Source: an uncultured Ruminococcus sp.
GTDB lineage: Bacteria; Bacillota; Clostridia; Oscillospirales; Ruminococcaceae
Reading direction: 5' to 3'
Length of the DNA: 32,753 nt
NCBI GenBank assembly: GCA_947177755.1
Contig: CAMWVV010000008.1
Coordinates: forward strand, 1 to 32,753
In this document: piece after piece, positions 1 to 7,709 of the stretch
Numbering within the stretch: position 1 is the first letter of the stretch
Layout of the letters: each line of letters begins with the position of its first letter
Notes under the pieces: generated by a model
Databases searched by the model: none
What the model was told of the DNA's origin: nothing
Seen by the model: the letters and a program-made list of their open reading frames with translations, nothing else
Position numbers and translations under genes: made by a program

Positions 1-126
1 TATTAATAATCCTTTAAAATAAATTTCATTTCTGTGCATATATAAAATTAAAATACTAAAATCTTTATAGATTATAGTACAGTTGGAAAATGCTTAAATA
101 TTTACAAACAATTTGATAAACAAGCA

Positions 127-234
127 TTATTGCAAATGTTCTTTTATATAACCTAATATCCAACCATCAGCAATTCCTAATGCTATAACAATAATGGCAT
201 CTGATAAGGAAAGTAAGTAGTTTAATAATTCCAT
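127..234 (-). CDS. small hydrophobic membrane peptide (35 aa)
   Basis: A 35-residue reading frame with ATG at 234 and TAA at 127, preceded by a strong Shine-Dalgarno sequence (AAAGGTGGTG on the minus strand, about 5 nt before the ATG). The product starts MELLNYLLSLSDAIIVIALG and is one hydrophobic stretch (residues about 4-31) containing Asp12 and Asp23, with a short charged tail ending KEHLQ. It would insert in the membrane. It is transcribed away from the XRE gene and shares its palindromic control region, so it is probably repressed by that regulator. Size and topology resemble small membrane peptides such as type I toxins or holin-like peptides, but I do not recognise a family. No convincing terminator is seen between 1 and 126, which is otherwise AT-rich and featureless. 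Confidence 0.5.
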   Translation of the reverse strand: MELLNYLLSLSDAIIVIALGIADGWILGYIKEHLQ

Positions 235-262
235 GGTTTCACCACCTTTATAAAAATATAAA

Positions 263-281
263 TGTAGAGTTTATCTCTACA
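263..281. promoter_or_regulatory. palindromic operator between divergent genes
   Basis: Perfect inverted repeat TGTAGAG-TTTAT-CTCTACA between the minus-strand peptide gene and the plus-strand XRE gene. Possible promoters overlap it on both strands: plus strand TTTATC (270-275) with CATTAT (293-298) at 17 bp; minus strand TTGTAG with TATATT at 18 bp. The layout is that of a repressor binding site controlling both genes. The palindrome is directly visible; the identity of the regulator is inferred from adjacency. Confidence 0.55.
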
Positions 282-324
282 AATTAGTATATCATTATCT
301 AAAAAAATTGTCAAGGAGGTATAT

Positions 325-546
325 ATGACATTTTCAGAAAGACTTATAGAACTTCGTAAGGAGAAAGGCTATACACAATCAATGATAGCACAAAAACTTG
401 GGATTTCCCGATATGCTGTAAGCGTAATGGAACGTGGAAAAAACAAGACTAATATTGATAAAGTATGTATTCTTGCAGATTTATTTGATGTCAGTGTTGA
501 TTATCTTATTGGTCGCACTGATGACCCGATACTGCACAGGAAATAA
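325..546 (+). CDS. XRE-family helix-turn-helix regulator (73 aa)
   Basis: A short protein that is almost entirely one XRE/Cro-C1 HTH domain (residues about 4-62): RLIELRKEKGYTQSMIAQKL, then GISRYAVSVMERGKN as recognition-helix region, then the LADLFDVSVDYLIGRTD motif typical of these repressors. The start is fixed by AAGGAGG 8 nt upstream of the ATG. It is expected to bind DNA as a dimer in the cytoplasm; the palindrome at 263-281 is the obvious target, giving autoregulation and control of the divergent peptide gene. It is followed by a repeat copy (551-570) and a terminator (578-605), so it is probably mainly monocistronic. There is no peptidase or sensor domain, so inducing signals cannot be predicted. 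Confidence 0.9.
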   Translation: MTFSERLIELRKEKGYTQSMIAQKLGISRYAVSVMERGKNKTNIDKVCILADLFDVSVDYLIGRTDDPILHRK

Positions 547-550
547 ATCT

Positions 551-570
551 TTTCTTTTTCAGAAAAGTAA
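551..570 (+). repeat. 20-nt 3'-end repeat, copy 1
   Basis: TTTCTTTTTCAGAAAAGTAA. Identical to 7264-7283 and 19 nt identical to 15365-15383. It lies 4 nt after the XRE gene's stop codon and, read in that gene's frame, gives FSFSEK-stop, supplying a second in-frame stop. CTTTT-TCAG-AAAAG can form a small hairpin. Confidence 0.7.
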
Positions 571-577
571 ATAAGTC

Positions 578-605
578 AAAAGCAAGGCGTTCGTCTTGCT
601 TTTTT
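578..605 (+). terminator. Rho-independent terminator after XRE gene
   Basis: Stem AAAAGCAAG (578-586) pairs with CTTGCTTTT (595-603) around an 8-nt loop, running into a T tract to 605. Only 25 nt separate it from the ATG of the next gene, leaving no room for a separate promoter in between. Confidence 0.8.
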
Positions 606-630
606 ATTTAAAAAACAGGAGGAATTAACT

Positions 631-2583
631 ATGAATATGAGTGATGATGTAGCAGGAGCTACACTGCAAGTGAGCATGAAAGCAGCGGAAAAAGGAATAG
701 AACTGGGCAGTAAATTTGTTGATAAGGCAACTGATGATATTGCCCGACTTTTAAAGGCTCTGGGAAGATTAATCATCAGTAAAACAGATTTATCTGAAAT
801 AGGTGCAGGAAATACAAGTATCAAAAATCTTGTAAAAAATGCAAGAAAAAACGGTGATACGCTTTCGACTTCCGACAATGCTTTTTCAGAATCAGATATG
901 AAAATATTGCAGAAAAAAGCGAAACAATACGGCATACCGATTGCATTTACAGGTGACAAGGAAAATAATTATGCAAATGTCAGGACAAGTGATTTACCGA
1001 TTTTTCAGCGAATGTGTACTGATATGATGAAAGAAAAACTTGCTGAAAGACCGCAGGAACTGGGAAATTTCAAAGTCAAGGAATGGGAAGTACCATTCAT
1101 CACAAATGAGCTTAATAAATATGATTTATCTGCACAGTTTGGTAAAACCAAGAACGGTGAAAGTTTCTGCCTGTATGAAAAGGCTGACGAAAAGGCAATA
1201 ATGATTGCACGAAATGAATTTGTCAAGAAATGCGATGAACTAAAAGAAAATATGACTGTTACAAAAAATGAAAATTTTTATGTAATCAAAGATAAACATT
1301 CCGGAAAAGAGGTATCTTTTGACACAGTTCCGTCACGTGAAGAACTGTCGGAACAGATACAGAAAAACTTTGGATATGACCAGAATAAGGCTGACATAGC
1401 CTGTGCGAAATTCGGTGAAGAAAATCTGCAAGGCGAGGAAAAACAGAAGTTTTTCAGTAAAAATCCGCAGAATAAGTTTTCCAGAATTGATACAAATATC
1501 ACGATTCAGGGTGAGAGTATTTTTACAAAGGATTACACCTGTTGGCGAGTTACTCCAAAGACAGATAGCGTTCCGAGGATTGTTTTTCAGTCTGAAAACG
1601 GCAGATTTGCTGTGCTGAATCCCGAAAAACAGACAAAAAAGGATATGTATAAAACGTTGAATGAACAGCTGAACATTACTGATAAAGAGATAATGAACGC
1701 ACTTATTGATAAAGCAACAAAAGTATCAGATTACTATCAGGAACAGAACGTTAAGGAAATGAGTGATATACAGACGTTTGACGAATCAGAATTAATACTA
1801 CATCATTATGAACAGCTGCAAACTCATATAGATGAATCTAACAACGTTCATACCACTATACCGCAGACAGTTTCCAGTTTTGTTGAAAGACAGGACAAGG
1901 AGTATTTTTCTGTTGTAAGTACCATGGAGGGTAAAGAAAATATTTATAAAACAGATGGCACTGCGGAAGCAGAATATAAGCCAATATCAGACAGGCATGA
2001 ACTTATACTTTCTTTTTCAGATAAGAAAAATGCCCTGAATCAGCTTACGGAAATGTACAAAAAACAAGGTATTCCGGAAGATATTGCAAAGCAGATGTCT
2101 AAAGAAATTTTTGCAAAGGCTGAATCTCAAAGTCCGGAAAAAGTCCTACAAATAGAGGAAATCAGGGCAGAATCACAAACCGGAAAAACTGAAACAAAAG
2201 TAGTTGTGAAGTCAGGAAATCAGTCTGAAGAAATTGAAATTTCAGACCCTGAAAAAGCCATAAGTGAAATCACTGAAAAATTTGAAGTACCTGAAGCAGC
2301 AGCAATAATTGTAGTCGAAAAAGTCCAAGAAAATATCGAAAACAACGTTGAAGAAGAAAAAATTTCTGAATCAGATACAGAAGAAATACAGTCTGTAAAC
2401 GCACATGAAATTGATGATTTTCAGTATGATGAAATGGATATTCCGCCAATGCCTGACTGGATTCCCGATGATAATGATATTCCACCTGAAATGCCTGATT
2501 TCAGCGGAAATTTTGCGGATAACGTCCCTGATATTCCGGAAGCTCCTGAAATCAATATTCCGACTGGCAGAGGTGGCAGATAA
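631..2583 (+). CDS. DUF3801/PcfB-like conjugation accessory protein
   Basis: The N-terminal region (residues about 1-150) resembles DUF3801/PcfB: a helical start (VSMKAAEKGIELGSKFVDKA), then GNTSIKNLVKNARKNG, then a segment on residual identity of the free helix (DMKILQKKAKQYGIPIAFTG). PcfB of the enterococcal plasmid pCF10 works with the relaxosome and the PcfC coupling ATPase. Here the next gene, overlapping by one base (TAATG), encodes exactly such an ATPase. At 650 aa it is several times longer than ordinary PcfB. The extra part contains about four degenerate strand-helix-helix units (near residues 214-265, 316-368, 456-500, 520-572) and ends in an acidic, proline-rich tail with DIPPMPD/DIPPEMPD motifs. 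Start fixed by AGGAGG 7 nt upstream. The role in bringing substrate to VirD4 is inferred from family and position. Confidence 0.75.
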   Translation: MNMSDDVAGATLQVSMKAAEKGIELGSKFVDKATDDIARLLKALGRLIISKTDLSEIGAGNTSIKNLVKNARKNGDTLSTSDNAFSESDMKILQKKAKQYGIPIAFTGDKENNYANVRTSDLPIFQRMCTDMMKEKLAERPQELGNFKVKEWEVPFITNELNKYDLSAQFGKTKNGESFCLYEKADEKAIMIARNEFVKKCDELKENMTVTKNENFYVIKDKHSGKEVSFDTVPSREELSEQIQKNFGYDQNKADIACAKFGEENLQGEEKQKFFSKNPQNKFSRIDTNITIQGESIFTKDYTCWRVTPKTDSVPRIVFQSENGRFAVLNPEKQTKKDMYKTLNEQLNITDKEIMNALIDKATKVSDYYQEQNVKEMSDIQTFDESELILHHYEQLQTHIDESNNVHTTIPQTVSSFVERQDKEYFSVVSTMEGKENIYKTDGTAEAEYKPISDRHELILSFSDKKNALNQLTEMYKKQGIPEDIAKQMSKEIFAKAESQSPEKVLQIEEIRAESQTGKTETKVVVKSGNQSEEIEISDPEKAISEITEKFEVPEAAAIIVVEKVQENIENNVEEEKISESDTEEIQSVNAHEIDDFQYDEMDIPPMPDWIPDDNDIPPEMPDFSGNFADNVPDIPEAPEINIPTGRGGR

Positions 2584-5033
2584 TGGCTAAGAAAGTCGGT
2601 GTCAGAAAAACAAGTAAATCAACACTTGTGATTTATGGAATTATAATTCTGCTGATAATTATTGTGTTCTGGTTTCTCGGAGCTTCTATGGATTTTGCAG
2701 TAAAACCAGACGGTAAAGTTGATATAAATCTGTTGGGAGACGGTTTCAACATAGTCATGAGTGACCCTGAAATATTATTTTCATCACTGAAAAATAAAGG
2801 CGGATATGCTCCGAAAATGCTATTTTTTGGCGTATGCAGTACAGGAATTTATGTACTTTACAAGTACACTGAGGATAAGAAACGTCTGCATCGCAAGGGA
2901 GTTGAACACGGTTCGGCAAAATGGGGTGACGATAAGGAAATGAAATCACTTGCTGAAAGCAAGGAAAAACCTCATGTTCAGCCGATTCTTACTTCTGATG
3001 GAAAGCGTGTTTTTGATAAAAAAGGCAACTTTGTAGGTGTTATTATCGACAACAATATTCTGCTTACAAAAGAAGTTTATCTGTCACTTAACTCAAAACA
3101 ACATCTTCTGAATCTGAATGTGCTTATCATCGGCGGTTCTGGTTCAGGTAAGACAAGATTTTTCGCAAAACCAAATATTATGCAGTTGAATACTTCATAT
3201 GTTACCACTGACCCAAAAGGCGAAATTTTGCAGTCTACTGGCAAAATGCTGACCGAAGCAGGATATGAAGTGCGTGTTCTGAATCTCATACAAATGGAAC
3301 ATTCTAACAACTATAATCCGTTTCATTATGTTTACGACTACAACGGTGATTTGTCACAGGATAACATTAAAAAAATGGTAAATGTTCTTTTCAAATCAAC
3401 AAAGGGCGACGGTGAAAAAGACGATTTCTGGAGTCAGAAAGGTCAGTCACTTCTTGAAGCAATTACATTTCTGCTTTTTGAAGAAAGTGAGTATAACGCT
3501 GAATTTGATGAAAACGGAAAAATTATTCCTGAAACAAGAGATACTTCACATCTTAATTTCTTTTCAGTCACAGAAAAAATGCGTAGACTGCAATATCCGC
3601 CACGTGGAAGTCAAGCACCTGACGGATTTTTCCTTGCAAGAAATCCTGATGAAAGTGAAGAAGATTTCCGTGCGAGGCAGTCAAAAGCATTTCTGTGTCC
3701 GCTTGATAAGGACTTCATAGAACTTGAAAAACGTAAGGGCGATACACTTGCAGGACGTTTGTACAAGGAAGTCCGCAACGCTCCGGAAGAAACGGGACAG
3801 TCATTCCTGTCAAGTGCGAACGTGAAAACTTTTATGTTCAATATGGACAACATGATGAATCTGACTTGCTGTGACAACATCAGACTTGAAACTTTGGGTG
3901 ACCGAAAAACAGCATTATTCCTGATTATTCCAGCAACTGATTCTACATATAACTTTCTTGTTGCTATGCTTTACACTCAGATGTTTGATGTTCTGGCGAA
4001 CCGTGCGAACTTCAAATATGGCGGAACACTGCCTGTTCATGTACGCTGTATTATGGACGAATTTGCGAACATTGGGCAAATTCCCGACTTTGATAAGGTA
4101 ATCGCCTTTGTTCGTTCTATGGGAATGTCACTTAATGTTATTGTTCAGAATCTTGCACAGTTAAAGGCAAGATATGAAAAAACTTGGGAAGTTATCACAG
4201 GTAACTGTGATAGTTTGCTGTTTCTTGGTGGTCAGGAGGAAAGCACTCTGAAATATATTTCCGAAGCTCTTGGTAAGGAAACAATTGACATCAGAGGATA
4301 TAACCGCACCAAAGGCAAGTCGCCCAGTACGTCCGAAAATAACAGTATTCTCGGACGTGAACTTATGCAACCAAATGAAGTTGCAACAATGCCCATCAGT
4401 GACTGTATCGTGCGGATACGTTCACATAATCCGTTTTACTGCTCCAAATATCCGATTGAAAAACACCCTAATTATAAATTTCTCGAAGATTACGACAAGG
4501 CAAATGCTTTTGATGTGAAAACTGTTCATGCCGTAACTTTACAGGAATTTACAGAAAAAAATAATAAAAAACAACCTGTTGAAATTGCAGATTCAAATTC
4601 AGAAAATCAGGAACAGGATAAGAAAATTGAAATAATTTTCAGTAAAAATGATATTCCTGAGATTGATTTTGAAACCTACGAAGAAGCTGAACTGTATGCA
4701 GAAGAAATTATCAGTGAAGCTTTTTCTGAGGAATATATTGATGATTCGCCTGAATTTGGAGAAATCTCTGAACTTGAATCATTCGATTTGGGCGAACTCA
4801 TCAGAACACAGGAGGAGGTGAATAATAATGAAGCTGATGAAGAAGTTTCTGCCATATCAGAGGAATCCAACATAGATGATACTGTTTGCTATGCAGACCC
4901 CGAAGAACTTGCTGAATCGTTTGAAGATGTAGAAAATCTGATAGAAGAAGCTTTTGCAGATACTACAGAATCATATGGTGAAGAATTTATGAGTGATTTA
5001 CTCGAAGACGATTACGGAATATTCGATGAATAA
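2583..5033 (+). CDS. VirD4/TraG-type coupling ATPase (T4CP)
   Basis: Coupling protein that links the relaxosome to the type IV secretion channel at the membrane. Two N-terminal membrane segments (residues about 13-33 and 78-95) precede the cytoplasmic motor. Walker A is GGSGSGKT at 184-191; Walker B is IMDEFAN with Asp492-Glu493. Other family motifs are TDPKGE after Walker A, NPFHYV, and VQNLAQLKARYEKTWEVITGNCD after Walker B. The ATPase core ends near residue 655; the remaining roughly 160 residues form a strongly acidic Glu/Asp/Ser-rich tail that is longer than in typical relatives and may be a docking tail. It shares one base with the upstream PcfB-like gene, so translation is coupled. Residues 480-620 are also the region matched by the VirD4 remnant at 17715-18161. 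Confidence 0.95.
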   Translation: MAKKVGVRKTSKSTLVIYGIIILLIIIVFWFLGASMDFAVKPDGKVDINLLGDGFNIVMSDPEILFSSLKNKGGYAPKMLFFGVCSTGIYVLYKYTEDKKRLHRKGVEHGSAKWGDDKEMKSLAESKEKPHVQPILTSDGKRVFDKKGNFVGVIIDNNILLTKEVYLSLNSKQHLLNLNVLIIGGSGSGKTRFFAKPNIMQLNTSYVTTDPKGEILQSTGKMLTEAGYEVRVLNLIQMEHSNNYNPFHYVYDYNGDLSQDNIKKMVNVLFKSTKGDGEKDDFWSQKGQSLLEAITFLLFEESEYNAEFDENGKIIPETRDTSHLNFFSVTEKMRRLQYPPRGSQAPDGFFLARNPDESEEDFRARQSKAFLCPLDKDFIELEKRKGDTLAGRLYKEVRNAPEETGQSFLSSANVKTFMFNMDNMMNLTCCDNIRLETLGDRKTALFLIIPATDSTYNFLVAMLYTQMFDVLANRANFKYGGTLPVHVRCIMDEFANIGQIPDFDKVIAFVRSMGMSLNVIVQNLAQLKARYEKTWEVITGNCDSLLFLGGQEESTLKYISEALGKETIDIRGYNRTKGKSPSTSENNSILGRELMQPNEVATMPISDCIVRIRSHNPFYCSKYPIEKHPNYKFLEDYDKANAFDVKTVHAVTLQEFTEKNNKKQPVEIADSNSENQEQDKKIEIIFSKNDIPEIDFETYEEAELYAEEIISEAFSEEYIDDSPEFGEISELESFDLGELIRTQEEVNNNEADEEVSAISEESNIDDTVCYADPEELAESFEDVENLIEEAFADTTESYGEEFMSDLLEDDYGIFDE

Positions 5034-5071
5034 TGTAATCAAAAAATTATAAGAAAAGAGGATTTTTCAAA

Positions 5072-5575
5072 ATGAAGATTTCAAAAAAGAAAACCACATT
5101 TACAAGACTTGTAACAGCCATGATTTCCACATTCATGCTTGTTATCGTTCTTTCTTTCAGTGCAGTATCCGTAATGGCTATGGCTGCTGACAGAACTCCT
5201 GAAGCAGTAACAGTTACAGAACTTCCGGCTGTCGAAGCAGAAGCAGAATTTACAGTTACTCCGCTTGATTCTCCTGAAAATATGAGCATTGAACCTGTTG
5301 TCGTACTTAATAATCAGCCAAATGTTGTCATGCTTGCCGGTGAAGGAAGTGGTTCATCATCTGCTGATGCATCTTATACCAAAGTAATCAACTTTTTCAT
5401 TACATGGATTCGCCGTATTGGTGCATTGGTTGCTCTTGTTGGTGCTGTAATGTTTGGTCTTGCAATCAAAAACAATGATGCAGACCAGAAACAGAATGGA
5501 CTTCTCACAATGGTAGCCGGATTTGTTGTTATCGCTATTACGACTGCTGTTGATATGTTTGACCTTTTCTCATAA
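5072..5575 (+). CDS. Maff2/VirB2-like pilin-type membrane protein
   Basis: 167 residues. A signal-peptide-like N-terminus (KISKKKTTFTRL followed by a hydrophobic core, ending near AMA-AAD at 35-40) is followed by an acidic, Pro/Thr-rich extracellular linker (about 40-105) and two membrane helices (about 112-130 and 146-163) separated by a polar loop KNNDADQKQN. The two-helix hairpin with a short polar turn, and its position between virD4 and virB6, match Maff2/VirB2-TrbC-like small transfer proteins that form the channel or pilus subunit. The module INFFITWIRRIGALVALVGA is clearly related to both halves of the next gene's product. Ribosome binding site AAAAGAGGA precedes the ATG. Pilin function is inferred from topology and location. 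Confidence 0.65.
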   Translation: MKISKKKTTFTRLVTAMISTFMLVIVLSFSAVSVMAMAADRTPEAVTVTELPAVEAEAEFTVTPLDSPENMSIEPVVVLNNQPNVVMLAGEGSGSSSADASYTKVINFFITWIRRIGALVALVGAVMFGLAIKNNDADQKQNGLLTMVAGFVVIAITTAVDMFDLFS

Positions 5576-5610
5576 AAAATAACACAACATATACATACCC
5601 TTAAAAATGT

Positions 5611-5642
5611 TGTCCGTTTCGGCTTTTCCGTCGGAACGGACA
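5611..5642 (+). promoter_or_regulatory. intercistronic RNA hairpin between pilin-like genes
   Basis: TGTCCGTTTCGGC (5611-5623) pairs with GTCGGAACGGACA (5630-5642) around a TTTTCC loop: 13 pairs including two G-U. It has no downstream T tract, so it is not a normal terminator on this strand. It ends 8 nt before the AGGAGG of the next gene. A processing or stability element setting the ratio of the two pilin-like proteins is one reading. Confidence 0.5.
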
Positions 5643-5665
5643 GCTAAAAAAGGAGGTTTTTTATA

Positions 5666-6160
5666 ATGTTTACTATGCTTGCGTCAATACTTCCAGTCCC
5701 ACCAAGCGATACTCCTGCCAATATTGCACAGAATGGACTGGACTTTTTCAGTACATGGATTGCACGTATCGGAGGATTGGTTGCATTTATCGGAGCAATA
5801 AAATTTGCACTGTCAATAAAAAGTGAAGATACAAAGGAGCAGTTACAGGCAGTTCTTGTCATGGTTTCAGGCTTTATGATTGTTTCAGCAATACGGGATT
5901 TGTCAATATTCAGCATTCCTAATATAGATCTGATTAGTCCGGAAATTGCTGCAAACCTTGAATTTCTTGCTGTATTGAATTTTATCGGAAAATGGACAAG
6001 ACGTGTCGGTGCTTTGGCATTGCTTTTAGGTGCATTAATGTTCGGATTTTCGGTCAAGGACAATAATGCAGGTGGTAAGGTCACATCACTGAAAACAATA
6101 TCAGCCGGAGGTCTTGCAATGGCAGTTTCTGCTATACTCCCGACATTTGCATATATGTAA
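5666..6160 (+). CDS. duplicated pilin-type membrane protein (two Maff2-like modules)
   Basis: 164 residues containing two copies of the same two-helix module. Copy 1 (about 23-80) starts GLDFFSTWIARIGGLVAFIG and copy 2 (about 102-160) starts VLNFIGKWTRRVGALALLLG; both continue with a GA-x-x-F-x-S-x-K motif, a polar loop and a second helix containing a Gly-rich turn. Both also match the end of the upstream protein. Four membrane helices are expected. Unlike the upstream protein it has no clear signal peptide. The start is fixed by AAAAGGAGG at 5647-5655. By position it belongs to the transfer channel. The internal duplication points to tandem copying and fusion of an ancestral small gene. Confidence 0.65.
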   Translation: MFTMLASILPVPPSDTPANIAQNGLDFFSTWIARIGGLVAFIGAIKFALSIKSEDTKEQLQAVLVMVSGFMIVSAIRDLSIFSIPNIDLISPEIAANLEFLAVLNFIGKWTRRVGALALLLGALMFGFSVKDNNAGGKVTSLKTISAGGLAMAVSAILPTFAYM

Positions 6161-6170
6161 GGGGGATACT

Positions 6171-7262
6171 ATGAAAACTATAAATAAAAAAAAGTTTAAA
6201 GTTTGCTTTATAGCAGTTATTGTTTGCTTTTGTATGTTATTTCCAATTACTGCATTTGCTTCATTAGGAGATTATGAAATTCAGGATTTATATCAATCAA
6301 TAACTGATAATATTCGGGAAACAAATAAACTTTTAAAAAAAGCATTTGAATTTTCTCAGGTATCACCTTATGATGTTGTGAATGGTATTTCAGGAACAAC
6401 ACAGGGAAATATAGCTGTATCTATTATAAATGCATCAAAAACTATGTCTCTTACGGTGGCAACTCTTTTACTTATGGTTGATTTTTTTAAAAAATCCATA
6501 AATTTTGAATGGTCATCAAAATGGGAAAATGTACTGATTTTTCTTATAAAAATTATTGTCATAAAACAGATTGTTCAAAATGCTGATGTAATTATTGGAT
6601 ATATTTATTCTGGATTTCAGTATATCAATAATGTAGCAGTAAATACTTCTGAAAATTTTCTACCATGTGATAATAAAATCATTTATAATATTTCAGTACC
6701 ATATCGTGGAGATACACTTTTTGATTGGTGTGCAAGTCATTTATGGCACGTTGATATTCCATATACTTATAATATATCTCAGGATGCGGTTAAAATTTTC
6801 TATCCTGATGCGTTATTTCCAACATCTGGTTCATATATGATTGATGATTATATTTTTTCAATTCCAGTAGACAGACCATCTTTTACACCAATAATAGAAA
6901 GTATATTTTTACAGCCTTATTTCATTATTATGAAAGCAATAGCAATTGTAGTTTTTGTAATAGTTATAGGACGAGTATTTGAATTATCAGTATATACAAT
7001 TTTTGCACCATTACCGCTTGCAACATTTGCTTCTGATACTACTCATGATGTTGCAAAAAGTTTCATTAAAAACTATATTGCAACGGTTTTACAAATATCA
7101 GTAATCGTTGTGATGTTCATTGTATATGTTGCCATTAATAACTATTTCACAGCCAATGGATTTATAAATGTTAAGCTGATACAGCTTGTGGAACTTATTG
7201 CATTGGGACTTGGTGTTATAAAAAGTGGTGCATGGTCAAAGAAGATATGCGGTATAGGATAA
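6171..7262 (+). CDS. VirB6/TrbL-like conjugal transfer membrane protein
   Basis: 363 residues from the ATG at 6171, chosen because AAGGGGGAT lies just upstream and because it opens with a signal-peptide-like sequence (Lys-rich MKTINKKKFK, hydrophobic core 11-25, ITAFA end near 30). Further membrane segments lie near residues 85-105, 118-140, 250-285, 302-325 and 337-352; the region between 140 and 245 is polar and probably outside. The topology, the motif FELSVYTIFAPLPLATFASD before the last helices, and the position next to prgI and virB4 match VirB6/TrbL channel components of Gram-positive type IV systems. It would form part of the inner membrane pore. A repeat copy starts right after the stop codon. 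Confidence 0.75.
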   Translation: MKTINKKKFKVCFIAVIVCFCMLFPITAFASLGDYEIQDLYQSITDNIRETNKLLKKAFEFSQVSPYDVVNGISGTTQGNIAVSIINASKTMSLTVATLLLMVDFFKKSINFEWSSKWENVLIFLIKIIVIKQIVQNADVIIGYIYSGFQYINNVAVNTSENFLPCDNKIIYNISVPYRGDTLFDWCASHLWHVDIPYTYNISQDAVKIFYPDALFPTSGSYMIDDYIFSIPVDRPSFTPIIESIFLQPYFIIMKAIAIVVFVIVIGRVFELSVYTIFAPLPLATFASDTTHDVAKSFIKNYIATVLQISVIVVMFIVYVAINNYFTANGFINVKLIQLVELIALGLGVIKSGAWSKKICGIG

Positions 7263-7263
7263 A

Positions 7264-7283
7264 TTTCTTTTTCAGAAAAGTAA
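7264..7283 (+). repeat. 20-nt 3'-end repeat, copy 2
   Basis: TTTCTTTTTCAGAAAAGTAA, identical over 20 nt to 551-570. It starts 2 nt after the stop of the virB6-like gene and reads ISFSEK-stop in that gene's frame. Confidence 0.7.
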
Positions 7284-7301
7284 CAGATTGGAGTTTTTTA
7301 T

Positions 7302-7694
7302 ATGATTGAAGTCAAGATTCCAAAAGAAATACAGGATTACAAAAGCAAACTCGTTTTTGGTCTGACAACACGTCAGATTATCGCAATTGCCGGAGCATTA
7401 GCAGTTGGTGTACCTTTGGGTGTTCTTGGATATGGTCGTATTTCTGGAGATACATTGTCATGGATGGTTATACTGTCTGTTGTTCCGTTTGCTGGATGGG
7501 GATGGTTTACATTCAAAGATATGCGTTTTGAAGTTTTTATGAAGTCTTTTTTATCAATGAATTTTCTACCACAAAGGCGTGTTTATGAAGATACGGATAT
7601 TAATATATTTCATTCTCTGAGAGAAGAAATAATTGAAAATAATATTATAAATCAGCGAATTGAAAACGGTGACTATGAGTTTGATGATGAATAA
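7302..7694 (+). CDS. PrgI-family protein (VirB3-like)
   Basis: 130 residues with the PrgI family pattern: MIEVKIPKEIQDYKSKLVFG, then LTTRQIIAIAGALAVGVPLG (first membrane helix about 26-45), a second helix about 53-70 (WMVILSVVPFAGWGWF), and the cytoplasmic motif FKDMRFEVFMKSFLSMNFLPQRRVYED. PrgI is the VirB3 counterpart in Gram-positive systems and is nearly always followed by the VirB4 ATPase, as here (15-nt gap). It would anchor VirB4 to the membrane channel. Length and order are standard for these elements. Confidence 0.9.
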   Translation: MIEVKIPKEIQDYKSKLVFGLTTRQIIAIAGALAVGVPLGVLGYGRISGDTLSWMVILSVVPFAGWGWFTFKDMRFEVFMKSFLSMNFLPQRRVYEDTDINIFHSLREEIIENNIINQRIENGDYEFDDE

Positions 7695-7709
7695 AAGGAG
7701 GTAATAGCG

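Noticed and set aside
1-126. Possible attachment site or terminator at the left edge
   Set aside because: Only AT-rich sequence with short chance inverted matches; no integrase, direct repeat or T-tract hairpin supports either.
576-959. 127-codon minus-strand frame over the terminator and start of the PcfB-like gene
   Set aside because: Shadow of the coding strand; it runs through the terminator stem and has a Ser/Phe/Leu-rich antisense composition.
4806-4873. AGGAGG followed by an ATG and 15 codons (MKLMKKFLPYQRNPT) out of frame inside virD4
   Set aside because: The binding-site match comes from consecutive Glu codons in the acidic tail, and the product is very short; probably chance.
5644-6084. 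146-codon minus-strand frame opposite the duplicated pilin gene
   Set aside because: Antisense shadow: the forward frame has a strong ribosome binding site and clear module homology.
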